Numbered from the stretch's first letter, positions 23,366 to 36,216 are shown. The stretch is 64,000 nucleotides of DNA from Straminergon stramineum (GCA_963920665.1 OY987268.1:6450501-6514500), one strand, 5' to 3'. The notes: generated by a model not told the origin, from the letters alone. A program made the numbers and translations.

Positions 23366-23560
23366 ATTGATCACATTGCCATAAGAAGTAGGTATAGTTA
23401 GCCAGAATTTCAATATTGTTACAAGATGCATGATCCAACGCCTCTTGATACAATTCCTCCTCCTAGTCTACATCCCCAACGACTTCCATAAAAAAATGGC
23501 GAAGTCGGACAAAGGCTGCGAGTCATAAGAAACATCTCGCATTGCCCATTTAAAGCTCCT
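23366..23560 (-). pseudogene. TPR-protein fragment, frameshifted
   Basis: The minus strand encodes SDFAIFLWKSLG and then, after a 1-nt frameshift and one in-frame stop, EEELYQEALDHA, CNNIEILANYTYFLWQCDQ. The pattern of an FA.FLW helix followed by EELYQ.AL and N..IL.NY..FLW is typical of plant tetratricopeptide (TPR-like) proteins. Sequence further downstream (about 22980-23260) may hold more remnants but cannot be read confidently. It lies upstream of the eIF4A-III relic on the same strand with no shared structure. Confidence 0.5.
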
Positions 23561-23823
23561 CATAGTAGTTGCACTGATTAGAGCCTTCCTACAATCTCTT
23601 GGACCTACAAACCTTCGTGCGCAAGAGAACAATTCCGAGATTAAGTCATAATATCAAGCAAACAAAAAAGAAACTCCAAATGCGAAAGGAAGTAACCATA
23701 CATCTCAAAACTTCTCAAATATGATAGTGCTCCACTACTTGGGAAACCACTACTCCTCATCAACACACAACCCTTGAAGCAAAATTTAAATCATCATCCA
23801 ATTACCACAAAAGTAATCCACCA

Positions 23824-24160
23824 CTACTTGAAAGAGAAAACAAAGAGATAGTGACGAGAAAGTGTGCTTACAAGCTCCTTGAGGCAAAAGACCTCACAAT
23901 TCGTGGCCAAAATATCAATTGAAAAATCACAGTAGACCCTTGAACCTGGTGGCAACGAAATTGCAATCAAGTTCACAACTAATGTGTAGAGGCAAAATCT
24001 TGTCGTTCCCATTGAGTAAGGAGTTTCTTGTAACAACACCAAATTTTTCATGTTCCCAAGTTGTCAAGTTTGTTCCCCCGTAGTTCCCTAGAGGCACTAA
24101 AGTTCCCCCCCTTAGGGGAGCATAAGCGTCTCCTAACGAGGCCCATAAAAACTTCAAAAT
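23824..24160 (-). other. Unrecognised open frames
   Basis: A frame includes GNYGGTNLTTWEHEKFGVV and continues for about 75 codons without a recognised family. It may be a transposon or gene fragment. Sequence just beyond (24150-24330) resembles the diverged repeat at 19.8-20.0 kb. Confidence 0.2.
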
Positions 24161-26100
24161 GCAATAACTTTCCCATCATAGGTCCAAGCACCACAAAATG
24201 AAGCCCGAATATCCCTCCTCGTCAAGAGCTTTCTGATGATACCAAGAATGCAACTAGAAGATCTCATCATAACAAACAAAACAAAACAAAAGAATAGCCT
24301 AACTTAAGGTATGGATTGAAAAGCCAGTTTAAAAAAAAATGTAAACTTGCTTTTGGAGAATCCGGATTTGAGAGCCGAGAGTGGAGAGTAGGATTTATTA
24401 TAGTTTTAGATTTAGTTTTTGGTGCACGGTGATTTTACCTATTCCCATGTATTGGAGACATATTTAGAGTTTAGGATTTACAATACCCTCATGATTTAGT
24501 AGTATGTAAAGGTCAAATTTGACATAAATTAAGTCATATTTGTTAAAAAATTGTTGCATGTCATTTTGTGAATGGTATGAGGTGATGTAGACCTTTTGGA
24601 AATATGATTTGGAAATTCAATTTTGGCACTTAAGTGCTGAATTAGACCTTTACGTATGATATTAGAAGTCAGAGTAGTTTAGAGGTGTATATGTTTCTAT
24701 GTGGTCATTTGAAAGAGCACTTGTAAGAAGTTACCCTCTAAAGGCCCAATGCCTTTTGGATTTAAAAAGGTATACAAATCTTAAATGTAGATTTGTATAT
24801 ATTATAGATCTAAATTTTAAAAGTATTATAGGTCTAAATGTCACTAAGGTATACAAATCTTAAATGTACAATCTTATAGTGTACATATTGTAGATGATGT
24901 GAATCAAATTTAGAGTGATATGAGGCTTTTCCACTGCAAGGCGGAGAACCCCCCCTATAGTTGACTAGCGAGGAGTGTATGAATCCTAGACACCTCCAAG
25001 TAATGAACTCCATGATGTTTTCAGTAAAATTTTAATTAAACAAGTTAAAGTGAAAGAGGGGCAATTCTCCTAAATCACTCAAATGTGTGTCTAAAAAGTT
25101 TTAAATTGCCCTAACACATGCTTTAAGAAGTTAGGATAACTTCCTAGACAAAAATCACACAAAAACTCCCAATTTGAATCTAAAATGGGCCAAATGGAGT
25201 GCTATAAACTAGTCACAGCACATGCTTCATCCACATCCAAGACTGAAATTCACATATACCTTCCACTTAAGTTTATAAATTTAATTATAAAGCATACACC
25301 ATCTCACTTTAAGTAATAGATTTTTTAATTCTTTTTCATCATTCACACATCTCAACCCTAAACTTTGCCCAATTTGGGTAGCACTTCTTCCCTTGCCCTA
25401 AAACCCTAAAAAATCAACTCAATATTCATGCATTTCTAGATACCACCTAAAACACCCATAATACCTCCCATTCCATACACAACATTCATCAAGCTATAGA
25501 TTCCCATTCACAAGCCATTGAACATGAAATCATATAGCATCTCTAAAATAAAAAATCAACAAGTTACGGAGGGTGCAATAAATATTGCAATTTGAAACAA
25601 GTAGTGAATTTAAGAAAAGTAGAACTTACCTTGAATTCCACAATAGACTACCTACCACTAAAATAACCACCATTACCTCAATTTTTCTCCGAATAGGACG
25701 AGACTAGAGTTTTTGGAAAGTCAATAATGATGTGCACCGTCACACCAAATTTTAGCTCGATCTCCTTTGTATTTCTTCAGATATATCCCTCTAAAGTTGG
25801 AGCTCTAAATTCCTTGTGGTAGTAGACTTTCTACCACAAAAAAATTATCACTGCCTCATCCATGCTCCAAATGTGTCAAGCCTAGGCTTTTAAAAAAGTC
25901 AGATTCAAGGCTCATCTTCTCACCAAATTTCATCTCCGTCTCCATCTCCATTCTCTTGGTATAGCTTGCCGAAGTTGGCTATCCAAAACTCAACTTAATT
26001 TTCCCCATCTTCGCAAGCACTTTCCCATTTGACTTCAAAATCCTTCATTTTTTACCTATCTTCTATCATAAAATAGTAAAATCTACTCTACAAATTGCTC

Positions 26101-26918
26101 TTAACCCCTAACTGCCCAACCGACCATATATCGTCAATTTGAAATTTCAAGTTGATTTGGGGATGGGCAATTAAATTCCTATGATTGGTTTAAAAAATTT
26201 TAGGGGCAGTTTCAAAGGTTAATTACTGAAATTTTTTATTTTTCACTGAAAAAGGTAAATACTTGATTTTTGAGAGGTCTTCAAAGGCATATGCGTATCT
26301 GAGTGGAAGAATAAAGCTTGCAAATTTTACTTGATTTCTTGGCTTTAGTAAAGCTTGCTAATTTCACTTGATTTGAGATCTAAAAAATTGTACTTATTCA
26401 TTTACTTTGAAAATAGTTCCAATGGAAAGAGTAAAGTGTTTTCATAATATTCACCATTGAAAATTTAAACATGCAAATGTTGATTTGGAGTTAATTGTGA
26501 TTTCTATTTATAAAAAAAATTGCATTTCAACATTTGCTAGGTGGATTGTGTAATGAGTTTGATAGCTCTTCATTTGAACTTAAGGTTTTTGGAAGTGCAT
26601 TTTAGTATGCTAATACAATTTTTAGTTGTTCATGTCACCTCCAATCCCCACAAAATCTTACATGCACATTTTTGAAACATTTTGGGGAGGGGCAACACAC
26701 TAAAAATAGAAAATGTACATTTCTCTTATTCTAATCTCACAACTTCTATGCAATTTTGCACTCAAAATTGGTATGCATACTAATAAGCAAGCTCATTAGA
26801 CATCCATATGGTGAGATTTTGAAAAAAAATAAAAAAATTCATTAGGAAAGACTATAAGCCCATGCTCTTTTTTCATAGTGAAAACACACTTGGAAAGTCT
26901 TGGGCATATAGGGGTTAA
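26101..26918. mobile_element. TTAA-flanked element, family D
   Basis: The left end is TTAACCCCTAACTGCCCAAC and the right end, reverse-complemented, is TTAACCCCTATATGCCCAAG, with TTAA at both edges (818 bp). It lies inside N1; the N2 copy lacks it, so the empty site supports the boundaries. The interior is unlike families A to C, E and F. Confidence 0.8.
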
Positions 26919-27120
26919 TCTTCCCTACTCTAATCTTTTGCAATTCATGCTCCAAATGCCTCCAAATCACAACATTCTCCTCAAAAAACACATACACATA
27001 AAATTGAGAGAAAATTGAGAGAGAGGGCTTCAAACCCTAATTTTTCCTATTAATAACCAAACTTCCTAATAGATTAATTTCCATACCTACTTTCATCCCC
27101 CCTAATTTTCTTGTTAATTC

Positions 27121-27300
27121 GCTAAATTAGTGTAAAACGTGCCAAATTAGTGTAAAACGTGCCAAATTAGTGTAAAACGTGCCAAATTAGTGCAAATCAC
27201 GCTAAATTACTGTAAATGCACTAATTTAGTGTAAATTGTGCCAATTTAGTATAGAATGCGCTAATTTAGTGCAAAACACCCTAAATTAGTGAAAAAACTT
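27121..27300. repeat. 20-bp minisatellite (AAATTAGTGTAAAACGTGCC)
   Basis: About nine units of 20 bp. The first three are identical; later ones diverge and switch from the CTAAATTAGTG form to its near-palindromic counterpart CTAATTTAGTG. A diverged version lies at about 62100-62300 in N2. Confidence 0.85.
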
Positions 27301-29419
27301 CTTATTTAGTGTTTCACTCACTACGCTAGTGTTTTAGTCATAGCTTTAGTTTAACTAACTTCTTTTGTATTTATCATTATTTATTATTTTTGTAGTTTTA
27401 ATTTACTTCTAGTTCCATTTCATACTCCTAACCTTTTCTATTTTAATTTTCCTTTGTATTTTTTTCTATTTTCTATTTTTGATTTGCAAGTTGATTCTAG
27501 TTTCATTTTCTAATTGTAGTGTTCTATTTTCATTTTGGTTTTCATTTTGTCATCATTTTCTTGTTAGCCTAATTTGGTTACTTTACTAAATCTTGCTTAA
27601 CATCTTTTTAGTTTTCAATCATTATTTTTTTCCTAGAATTTCCCCTAATTTTCTCCTAATTGCATTTTTAAGCATCTTGCCCTAAGTCCCTAACCTCCCA
27701 AAGTTCCCATTGTTTTTGATTGGAAAACTCCCTAATTGATGGTTGTGGCTTAATTTGGAGGACTAACACTTTTGGACTTGCAAATCCAAGTAATTTGTTT
27801 ATATTTTCAATTTTCTAATACTTAGGTGAACCAATATAGTTGTTCACAAGTAATTTGGCCACATAGATTGCAAGATTATGATATTTTAGTGTTGAAAAGG
27901 ATGTTTAAATTTTCTTAGCAACACATTTGAAGGTGAAATTTGATTTCTAAACCTACTCAAATGAAAATACTTTAAACTATAAAGTGCTTCAAAACTAGCA
28001 TATAAACACATTGGTGAAAGAAAATATCATTCAATTGACTCATTGTGTCTACAAAATGGTTTTGAAATGTCTAAAAAATAACAAGAAAAGTTGCAAAAAC
28101 ACATCTAAGGCTAAACCTTACTTCTACTCAAATTCGTCTCAGTCACTCATAGCTTCTTGGATTAATATGAAATATTAATTACAAAAACTAGACTCCAATG
28201 CTCAACTTTTCCAAAAACTTTATTAGAAACAAACAAGCCGCCGAAGTTCATTTTAATCCAAAAATGTCCAGATTTTGAACTTCAAATTGCTTCCAAACAT
28301 TCAAAACAAATTGAATTGACATCAAAATTTTACCACAATAACTAGATTTTGAGGGGAGCATAATCCAACAAATTGTCTTGAAAATGATTGCTATATGAAG
28401 AAGATACAAGCCTCGAAAGTTGCAGCTCATCAAAATGTAGTTTAGTGAACTCAAATTGAATCCACGAACTTCAAATGTCTTTAAGAAAATCAGTACATCT
28501 TAGATTGATCTGAAAATTTTACTACACAAATAAGAAAAGAGAGTGCATATTTTCCAACAAGTTTTATTGAATTCAAACATTGAATGCAAAAGTTATAGCA
28601 CTTTGATTTGGACTTCCAAACTATGTGAGGACACTTTTGGTCCCCTAGGGCACTCAGTGGTTAAATGGCATAGAGAATATATATGAATAGTGTGCTCTAG
28701 AGAATATGAATGTTATAAAAATATACTTCAAAGAATGTGATTGCGATGTAATGATTTTATGAGTCTTAGAGTAGGCATTAGGGCAATTGAATGGTTCACA
28801 GCCAACAATTTGTGTTGTAAGGTGGATCAAGAAAGAAATAGAGATACTAACTACCTTTTTCCATTCAAAGATGATTTCCTAGTTCTTAATTTTTTTGTCC
28901 CAAAATGATCTTCTGCTTGTCCTAATTCTTGTTGTCACGTTGAAGGAAGGGGATTGGCAACAATTCCAAGAGTGACTGCAATAGGAATAAATGAAGCAAG
29001 GAGAGATTCAATAGTTTGGGATGGAGGGAGTTCTACACAACAACTACAGTTGTCTACTATTTGAATATGTTCAATTTAGAGTTGAAGAACTCAAATGAGG
29101 CGGGATAAAGGTGGTGGCAGTTAGACCAAATTCAATTGACAAAAGCCTTAAATCCAAGTTACAATAGAGGCATGTGAAATCACTGAGTACAATTATATAA
29201 TTGGAATCATCTCCATTATACAATATTGTGAAAATATAATGGCCCAAACTCTAGAACTAAAGTTTTACATATAAACCAAGGTGACAATTGAGATTTGCCA
29301 TTGAAAACTTCATGAAGGAATGTTATGAATGCCATGAAGATATTTTGCACCTATAAAAGTATAAAACACATGACAAAGAACTTATTCCTTATACTTCAAG
29401 TCAGAAAATAATTTGGACT

Positions 29420-30009
29420 TTAAACCCTAAGCACTCCAACATTCATTTGTTGGATGATGAAGAGATTGAAATTTGAGTTTCATCCTCCTAACTGCTTGGA
29501 TGAAAGTTATTCTAATTTGTGGAGATACTTTATGAAGTTGTTGTCCTATGCAAGGGTTGGATTTGGTATTACTAGAGTACATATGTTCTACAATCAGCAA
29601 TGTGGAAGTATATCAAGTGGTTGACCAAGATAAAATTGCATTGACTCTAGTTTAAAATTGGATTTGCTAAAATGAGGTCATAGATTTTAAGAACACAAAA
29701 ATTTCAAAAAATCACTATGTGAAGAGAACCTCATTTCAAATCTAGTGCAAAAAATTTTACTCAAAAATGATAATATTTTGCTTATATCAAGTTTAGAAGG
29801 AATTTTGAAATTTCCTTTTCAAAACTTATAATAAAAAATTGGTGATAGCATTGGTGAATCTAACCATATGGATGGAATCAAAAACTCAAAATCTACTACT
29901 TTTATTTGTATATCAATTCCAAAATATGCTTCCAAATTGCACTTTATCATGATTTTTCTCAAATTGTCAATTCTGGAGATGGAGATGACCATGAATGTTC
30001 AGGACTTAA
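29420..30009 (-). mobile_element. TTAA-flanked element, family E, copy 2 (decayed)
   Basis: In inverted orientation, 590 bp align to E1 (33888-34469). Its edges read TTAAACCCTAAGCACTCCAA and, at the right, GTTCAGGACTTAA, with several substitutions in the terminal repeat. Confidence 0.6.
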
Positions 30010-30577
30010 ACATGCAACTCTCTCTTTTGAAAAAATTACATAATTTAGAATCTCGAACTCATATGTGTTAGGACTTCAAATAGTCTTTAGATTCAAAAAG
30101 ATTTCCATTCCATGTTGATTGGAATTTACTAGAAAAAATACAATGTTTTTGTCAACAAAAACAAGATGACGTTTTTTCAAAATTGCGTTGCATAGAATGA
30201 AAATTTCTAAAATTCTAATTGCAATTAGCACAAATTTTCTATTTTTTAGCGGATAACACAAAAAAATGTCAGCTTATTTTTGTTAACAGAAATATTGTTT
30301 TCTACTAGTGGAAGTCACCAATTGTCTTTTATTGTTTGCTTGTATTGCTAAACAAAATAATTTTGAAGTTGAAATAAAGAAAAAATAATCAACCATAATG
30401 AATTGCAATTGTGGATATGACATATTTTAGAGCTTACAAGGGACAGATAGGAAATTAATTAAAGGATACCAAAGCAAAAAACAATAATATGAAGGTCAAC
30501 ATGAAGCTAAATTAGTGCCATGTAGAGTCCAGACTAATCAGGTGTTCAATAAAATGTCACTATGAGATTTGCTCTTT

Positions 30578-30814
30578 CAAAAGGGTGTGCATGTGAACAT
30601 AGAATCTATGAGCCTACAAGCCTAGGAGTCTATGTTATGAATATATTTTATTGTTATAGGTGTCTTTGTTATAGGTACCTATATTATAGACTCTTTTCAT
30701 ATTATTGGTACATATGTTACAACGCCTTCAAATGATTGCAGTTACATACTAACATACCTACAACTAGATTCAAGGCTTGTAGGCTCATGTCTTTGAGCTC
30801 ACGCGTTAACATCG
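30578..30814. mobile_element. Mutator-like MITE with 9-bp target duplication
   Basis: A 237-bp element flanked by the perfect 9-bp direct repeat TTGCTCTTT (30569-30577 and 30815-30823). The ends are imperfectly inverted (GTGCATGTGAACATAG against GTTAACGCGTGAGCTCAAAG). The interior has palindromic TATAGGTACCTATA-type sequence and mirrored copies of GAGCCTACAAGCC. A 9-bp duplication is the hallmark of Mutator-like elements. The element at 40681-41358 shares ends and interior motifs. Confidence 0.7.
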
Positions 30815-31444
30815 TTGCTCTTTTAGCACTAATGAGGCAAAACCAACATCAAATAAAATGAAATCCAATGATAATCTAATAACACCTCATCATTGTCAAT
30901 TGAGTTAAAACAAAGAGCAAGAGGGACTTTTGAAAAAATTGGATTCCAAAATTGCCAACTATGCTGAGCAAATCAACCAGAAATTATAGCCTAGATTGAC
31001 AACCAAAATAATTCAAACAAATAACAACACAATGTTGGTGCCAACACGGTGATTTTAGAGATGAAAAACATTAAAAAATTAAAGCAAAAATTGTTTCGCT
31101 TACAAAAATTTCAATGCATGTGAAACTTGCAAACATTTTATTGGTACCAATGATTACAACAACATTTCCAAACTTCGAAATTGTACTTCCTCCGAATAAT
31201 TTCAAGACAAATAGAGCTTGGAAATACCTTGTTGATGCCAATTGCACCAATTAAAATTTTCTAAAATTAGACTCACTTATAAAAATTTCAATATAAGTAG
31301 GGCTTGAAGACACTTCATTGGTACCAACAACTAAGTTATACCAAAATTTCCAGTACTTGAACTTGATTTCAAGAATTTCAATACAAGTGTAACTTAGAAA
31401 TATTTTAGTGCCACAATGACAACTACTACAAAAAAATTTGGAAT

Positions 31445-32749
31445 TTAACCCCTAAATGTTTTTAACTATGTTTTCACCAAAAGTGCTCCAAAACTGTCAT
31501 TTCTAGAACAAGTACCAAATATTAGGAAAAAAACATTTTTGGACACATGTAACCATAAGATCTTGTACTAAACTTATTTGAGAAGATGTGGAAAAAATTT
31601 CAGAATTTTCCACCATGTAGATTGTAAGATATTAGCGTTTGAATTAGCAAAAATCCGGTTTTTGGCCCTATGAAAAAACGGGTAGCTGCACCATGGTTGT
31701 TGGGTTGAACAACTCGACAACATGACAAACACGATGTCCAACACGTCTAGTAAACCCCCTTGTTCGTCTAATAAAGTCAACTTTAAGGTTGACTTTCAAA
31801 TAAAGCACTTTTTATTTCTAATTTTCACTTATTTGAATTTCATTTTATTGAAGTGTTTCAATTTAATAATCACTTATTACATTCTAAATTATGGATCATA
31901 AATAAAGGGAGATTTCAAATTGTCTTTGCTGCTAGGACAAGGCCTTATGCGACAAAATTGTCTAGTGTATGCGACACTCATCTTATACAACACACGAAAT
32001 CAGACAAACAACTCGACACCTGAACCCCAAAATACGTTCAACAGAACAACCTTGAGCTGTACTTCACAAGGCCACATTTGTATGAAAAAAATTCCAAAAT
32101 GGTGGTTACTCTTTGGATTCATTCTTCAAAGAAAGTTGGTTATGTGCTTGAAAAAATTCAAATCATTTGAAATTGTACAACATATAGGAAAAAGAAAGTG
32201 AGTACAAAGAAGTAGAGAATGATTCAAAATACTAAATTGTGAAGAATTTTGTAATGAAATTGAAAAATCCCAATCCCAATGGTGGTAATGTTTTAATAAA
32301 CAATCCACACCCTATGATTTTATTTTTTTCATAAAATATTGAAAATTGAGAGAAATAAAGGACTTCAAAGTTTATTTTAGAGTAGAGAATCCGAAACTGC
32401 CTGCAAACTAAAACGCCTAGTAACTTTCATCTCATAAATAAAAATGTAATGACTCAAAGCTTTCCATGTACATATAAATCTGGAGAACCAATTGCAAATT
32501 TTTATTTCTTAAAAAAGCATTTTTTTTTTTAAAATTTTGGGCTGCCCGAAGATCAATGAAAATTACATATCATGCAATAATTTTTTAACCATGAAGTCAA
32601 AAGTCATGAAAATTGTTGGGCCTTAAAGATACTCCTTGGGCACATGTTGTGTGAAAATTTCAAAGAAAAGAAAGAAAAACTCCATTCGTAGTGAGCTGCC
32701 CAAAATCGCTATGTTGCCAAAAAACGCAGCTTGGGCTTTTAGGGGTTAA
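31445..32749 (-). mobile_element. TTAA-flanked element, family A, copy 5 (with nested hAT MITE)
   Basis: The edges are TTAACCCCTAAATGTTTTTA and, reverse-complemented at the right, TTAACCCCTAAAAGCCCAAG. It is inverted relative to A1. Its 1,305-bp length exceeds A1 by about 350 bp, explained by the 363-bp insertion at 31692-32054. Confidence 0.8.
31692..32054. mobile_element. hAT-like MITE with 8-bp target duplication
   Basis: The terminal inverted repeats are CATGGTTGTTGGGTTGAAC and, reverse-complemented, CAAGGTTGTTCTGTTGAAC (16 of 19 identical). The flanking 8-bp sequences are AGCTGCAC (31684-31691) and AGCTGTAC (32055-32062), differing by one transition. The other family A copies have this site once and uninterrupted. 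CA-GG ends with 8-bp duplications are diagnostic of the hAT superfamily. Confidence 0.8.
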
Positions 32750-32950
32750 GCCTCCACAGCTAAGGTTGATGGAATGTCTATGTTAAAGTCTAGGAAAATT
32801 GGCGTAATGGGAAAAATTTAGAGACCATGTCAACAACAAATTTATTTCCGAGACCTCTAAATCAATATCGACACTCAAAATAAACTCCCACATGGAAACA
32901 TTTAGGACTTGAAAATTTGCATATAATCACACCTTTGACAAAGATGAGAC

Positions 32951-33180
32951 TTAACCCTTGAACGATGGGCTGGTGACCATGGAAATCAACCATTTTGGAA
33001 CCATGTGACATCATCTACTTTATAAAAATAAAAAAAACTCATTGGGAGTCAAACTACTGTAGAAGATCTCCCCTTTCCACCTCTAATTCCGAGGATGAAT
33101 AGTTGCAATTCTGTCCTATAGAGGAGAATTCCTTGACGTTCATCAAACAAAAAATGTCCGCCGTGTCGTTTAGGGGTTAA
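32951..33180. mobile_element. TTAA-flanked MITE, family B, copy 2
   Basis: A 230-bp element with left end TTAACCCTTGAACGATGGGC and right end, reverse-complemented, TTAACCCCTAAACGACACGG. It is the best preserved copy of family B. Confidence 0.8.
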
Positions 33181-33887
33181 ATAGTCAAACTATAAAGGAC
33201 TAAAGAGCCCACTTTGTGTTTTTTTAGAACTTGGGCCCACTTTGTTGACTTCATGATTTGGAATTTTTGCTTGAAATTTTAGGATGGTTGCTAATCAACC
33301 TAATCTATGTGTGAAGATTTGTTTCATATCATTTTAATAAATATTGCAAAACTTAGAAGGATATTTTTTATTTCAATGTCAAAATGGGCAACAAACATAC
33401 ATTCCAAAAATATGATTTAATTTTTTGAATTGCATGGATTCATACCTACTCGAAAACATTTGAACCATTAAATTTTGAATATTGAGGTGGAAGTAATGAG
33501 TTATATTTTGCATGCACTAAAGGTAGAAAAAAACATATGATTTTATCCATTGCTTTTAGTTTCTAAAATTTGAAAATAAATAAATATGTAAGGGATACCT
33601 ATTGTTATTAGAATGGTCTCATCTTTGGAATTAAATATTCTCAATTTCTTGTTAAAGATATTAATAGTTTAATTTTTTCTCTCAAAGAATACCACCTTCT
33701 ATTTTATAATTTTCTTAAAGATGAATATGAACATATTTTTGGTTAAAGTTTTTACAGATATTTTCAATCCATTGATGAATCACATAAATTATGGGATATA
33801 ATTATGGAACATACACCACATAAATATGTAAGATGGATTGAAAATATGGCAATCAATGGTACCAAATATTTCCTAACATTGGACTTT

Positions 33888-34469
33888 TTAACCCCTAAAC
33901 GTCCAAGGTCTTCTTTAGAATTGATGTTTTGAGAAAAAACATTATAAAGTGTTGTTTGGAAGAATATTTTGGAATTGATATACAAAGTTGTAGATTTTGA
34001 GTTGTGGATTCCATTTGTACAGTTAGATTCACCAATTCTATGACCAATATTTTTTTATAAAATTTGAATGGGAAATTTCAAAATTCCTTCTAAATTCAAT
34101 CACAAGCAAAATATTATCATTTTTTGAGTAAAATTTGTTGGAATGGATTTGAAATAAGGTTCTCTTCACATCATAATTTTTTGAAATTTTTGTATCCTTT
34201 ACATCTATGACCTTATTTTTGAAAATCCAATTTTTAAATTGGAAGCAATGCAATTTTGGCTTGGTCAACCACTTGACATACTTGCACATTTGTAATTTTA
34301 GAAAAATATATGTACTCTAATAACATCAAATCCAACCATTAGATAGGACAACTTGATAAAGTATATCCACAAATGAGGATGACTTTCATCCAAGCATTGA
34401 TGAGGATGAAACTTGAATTTCAATTTTTTCATCATTCACAAAAAGGATGTTGGAGTGCTTATGGGTTAA
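33888..34469 (+). mobile_element. TTAA-flanked element, family E, copy 1
   Basis: The left end is TTAACCCCTAAACGTCCAAG and the right end, reverse-complemented, is TTAACCCATAAGCACTCCAA (582 bp). It is homologous to 29420-30009 in inverted orientation. Non-coding. Confidence 0.75.
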
Positions 34470-35574
34470 ACATTGATGAAACTTTGCATCGCTTAGCAAG
34501 TCCTTGAAACTCTCAAGTGACTACCTTTCAATCGCTCTAATCTAGGTATAGTTGCTATTGTTCAAGTAGAATCCATCTACAAGCATTCCAGAGGGGTATT
34601 CAATCTGATGATCAAAAGAATAGTATGGAATCACCTGTTGTGGTGATAAGGTAACTACATCTAATTTCAACTATAGTAAACTTGCCAAATCACTACATAG
34701 ACCAAATTCAAATCATCCTCCACAATATTATTGAAAGTTGCATGCTTTGAAACTTGGCACAATTAATATATGCCATGTTAAGATTCACTTTCAAGAAATA
34801 GAGTTGCAGAAAGGTTTCCTCTTGCAAATTATATTCCAACTTAAAGGTAATAAGCCTAAAATCTTGTCAAAAAAATTTAGCACTCTTCACCGCACATTGT
34901 GTGGTGACTATGCGGTGGCATGGAATCAAGTTCCCATTTCATTTTACAATGCGCTGTTTTGACTGTCATGTTCCCAGAATTTTTTTACTATATAGTTCTT
35001 GTCTAGTGATTGAATCTATTTGGAGAATGGTGTATTTACTTTACTTTCTAAAACCAATTAATCTATATCCTTGCCTAAAATGTACTCCCACTATTTATGA
35101 AAGTCTATGGTTGGTTTTAGAAACACCTCTTTTCAACACTTTGAAAATTTATAGTTTATTCATATGATGTCCAAAAAATGCATTCTAAGAGAATCTAAAA
35201 TCCCCAATTCACTACCAACAAGACCTCACACAAAGTTTTTCAATATATTAATAATGTGAACCATGTTCAATTATTTATTTGTGCAATTTTAGATGTAACT
35301 ACCTTGAGCCATGCATTGATTGGCAATGTTATTAAGTCTTGCCTCTAGGGGTGCTAAACTTACTACCTTCCCTACCCAAATCAAACTAAACATTAAGGTT
35401 ATCCTGTGAACTACCTTGAAATTTACTTCATGTTTGCCATCTTGCAACATCTTTTCAATTGTAACGGATTTTCTAGTGTATCAAGGACCGAACTATAGAT
35501 AAACCTTGTAGCATCTTATTTTATTCTAAGTTAGCTAAATTCTTTGAATGCAAATTCTTAGGACTTATTTGAAC
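34470..35574. other. No recognised gene
   Basis: AT-rich. A plus-strand frame at 34738-34962 (containing TLCGDYAVAWNQVP) overlaps another at 34901-35167. Neither resembles a family I recognise, so neither is called a gene. Confidence 0.3.
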
Positions 35575-36216
35575 TGAATCCTTGAATGCCCAAGGCATCA
35601 AATTTTGGTGTCATTAATACTTTGAAGTTAAATAAAACCTAACCAAGTTGCTAATTATAGTAATTTGTATTTTTCCAAAATTATTTTTGAAGTCTAGTTT
35701 TAGCATCAAAAATCTGATTTTGAAAATGATTGATTCTCATTTTTCTATTTAAGAATTTGTGCAAGAGTGTCCATTGCAATCTTGACTTTCTATAGTGTTG
35801 AGGGCTCTTGGAAATGAGCCTCAAATACACTAGATCTCGAACAAAAAATCACATTAGAAATTCATTTAAAGAAATTGTAGAGTAAATTTTACCAAGCCAT
35901 AACTTGGTTGGGGTTATGCATATCAAACCCTCCAATCTCATATTTTTTTGGTGACCAAATTTTTAGATTTGACATGTAAAAAGAGGATTGAAAGACTTCA
36001 AATTCCTTTTGTAGTTTTAACATGCTCATAATCAAACATTAATTATAATCTTTCAATCCATAAATGATATTCATGTGATTTGTAATATGTCTAGTTTGTA
36101 TTTGTATAATTACTATTCCAAAAAAATTGATAAAATTTATCAAAATTTTGTCTTTTTGTTCAATTTAAAGCAAATTCCTAGAAGCTCAAAAAAGGCCTTG
36201 GGCATTTAGGGGTTAA
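35575..36216. mobile_element. TTAA-flanked element, family F, copy 2
   Basis: The right end, reverse-complemented, is TTAACCCCTAAATGCCCAAG. The left end is decayed (TGAATCCTTGAATGCCCAAG). The 642-bp interior matches 3211-3873 throughout. Confidence 0.75.

Larger units (their letters stand above)
24920..27849 (+). mobile_element. 2-kb repeat N, copy 1 (interrupted by element D)
   Basis: Begins ATGAGGCTTTTCCACTGCAA and ends GTTGTTCACAA. It is flanked by GTGAT and GTAAT (4 of 5) and inserted in C2. Excluding element D it is about 2.1 kb and matches 61653-63644 in inverted orientation from end to end. It holds a 20-bp minisatellite and an approximately 180-bp internal duplication. No coding region and no inverted terminal repeats are seen. 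A solo LTR (inner TG and CA) is possible, but the constant extra A on both edges is unexplained. Confidence 0.75.
24731..28664. mobile_element. TTAA-flanked element, family C, copy 2 (interrupted)
   Basis: The left end is TTACCCTCTAAAGGCCCAAT, with the outer TTAA changed to TTAC. The right end, reverse-complemented, is TTAACCACTGAGTGCCCTAG. Its two halves (24731-24919 and 27850-28664) align to C1 up to the same internal point, ending in GAGTGATAT on one side and resuming at GGCCACATAGATTGCAAG on the other. They are separated by the 2-kb repeat N1. Confidence 0.75.

Noticed and set aside
27121..27300. CRISPR-like array
   Set aside because: Units are contiguous 20-mers without unique spacers, in a plant genome; it is a minisatellite.
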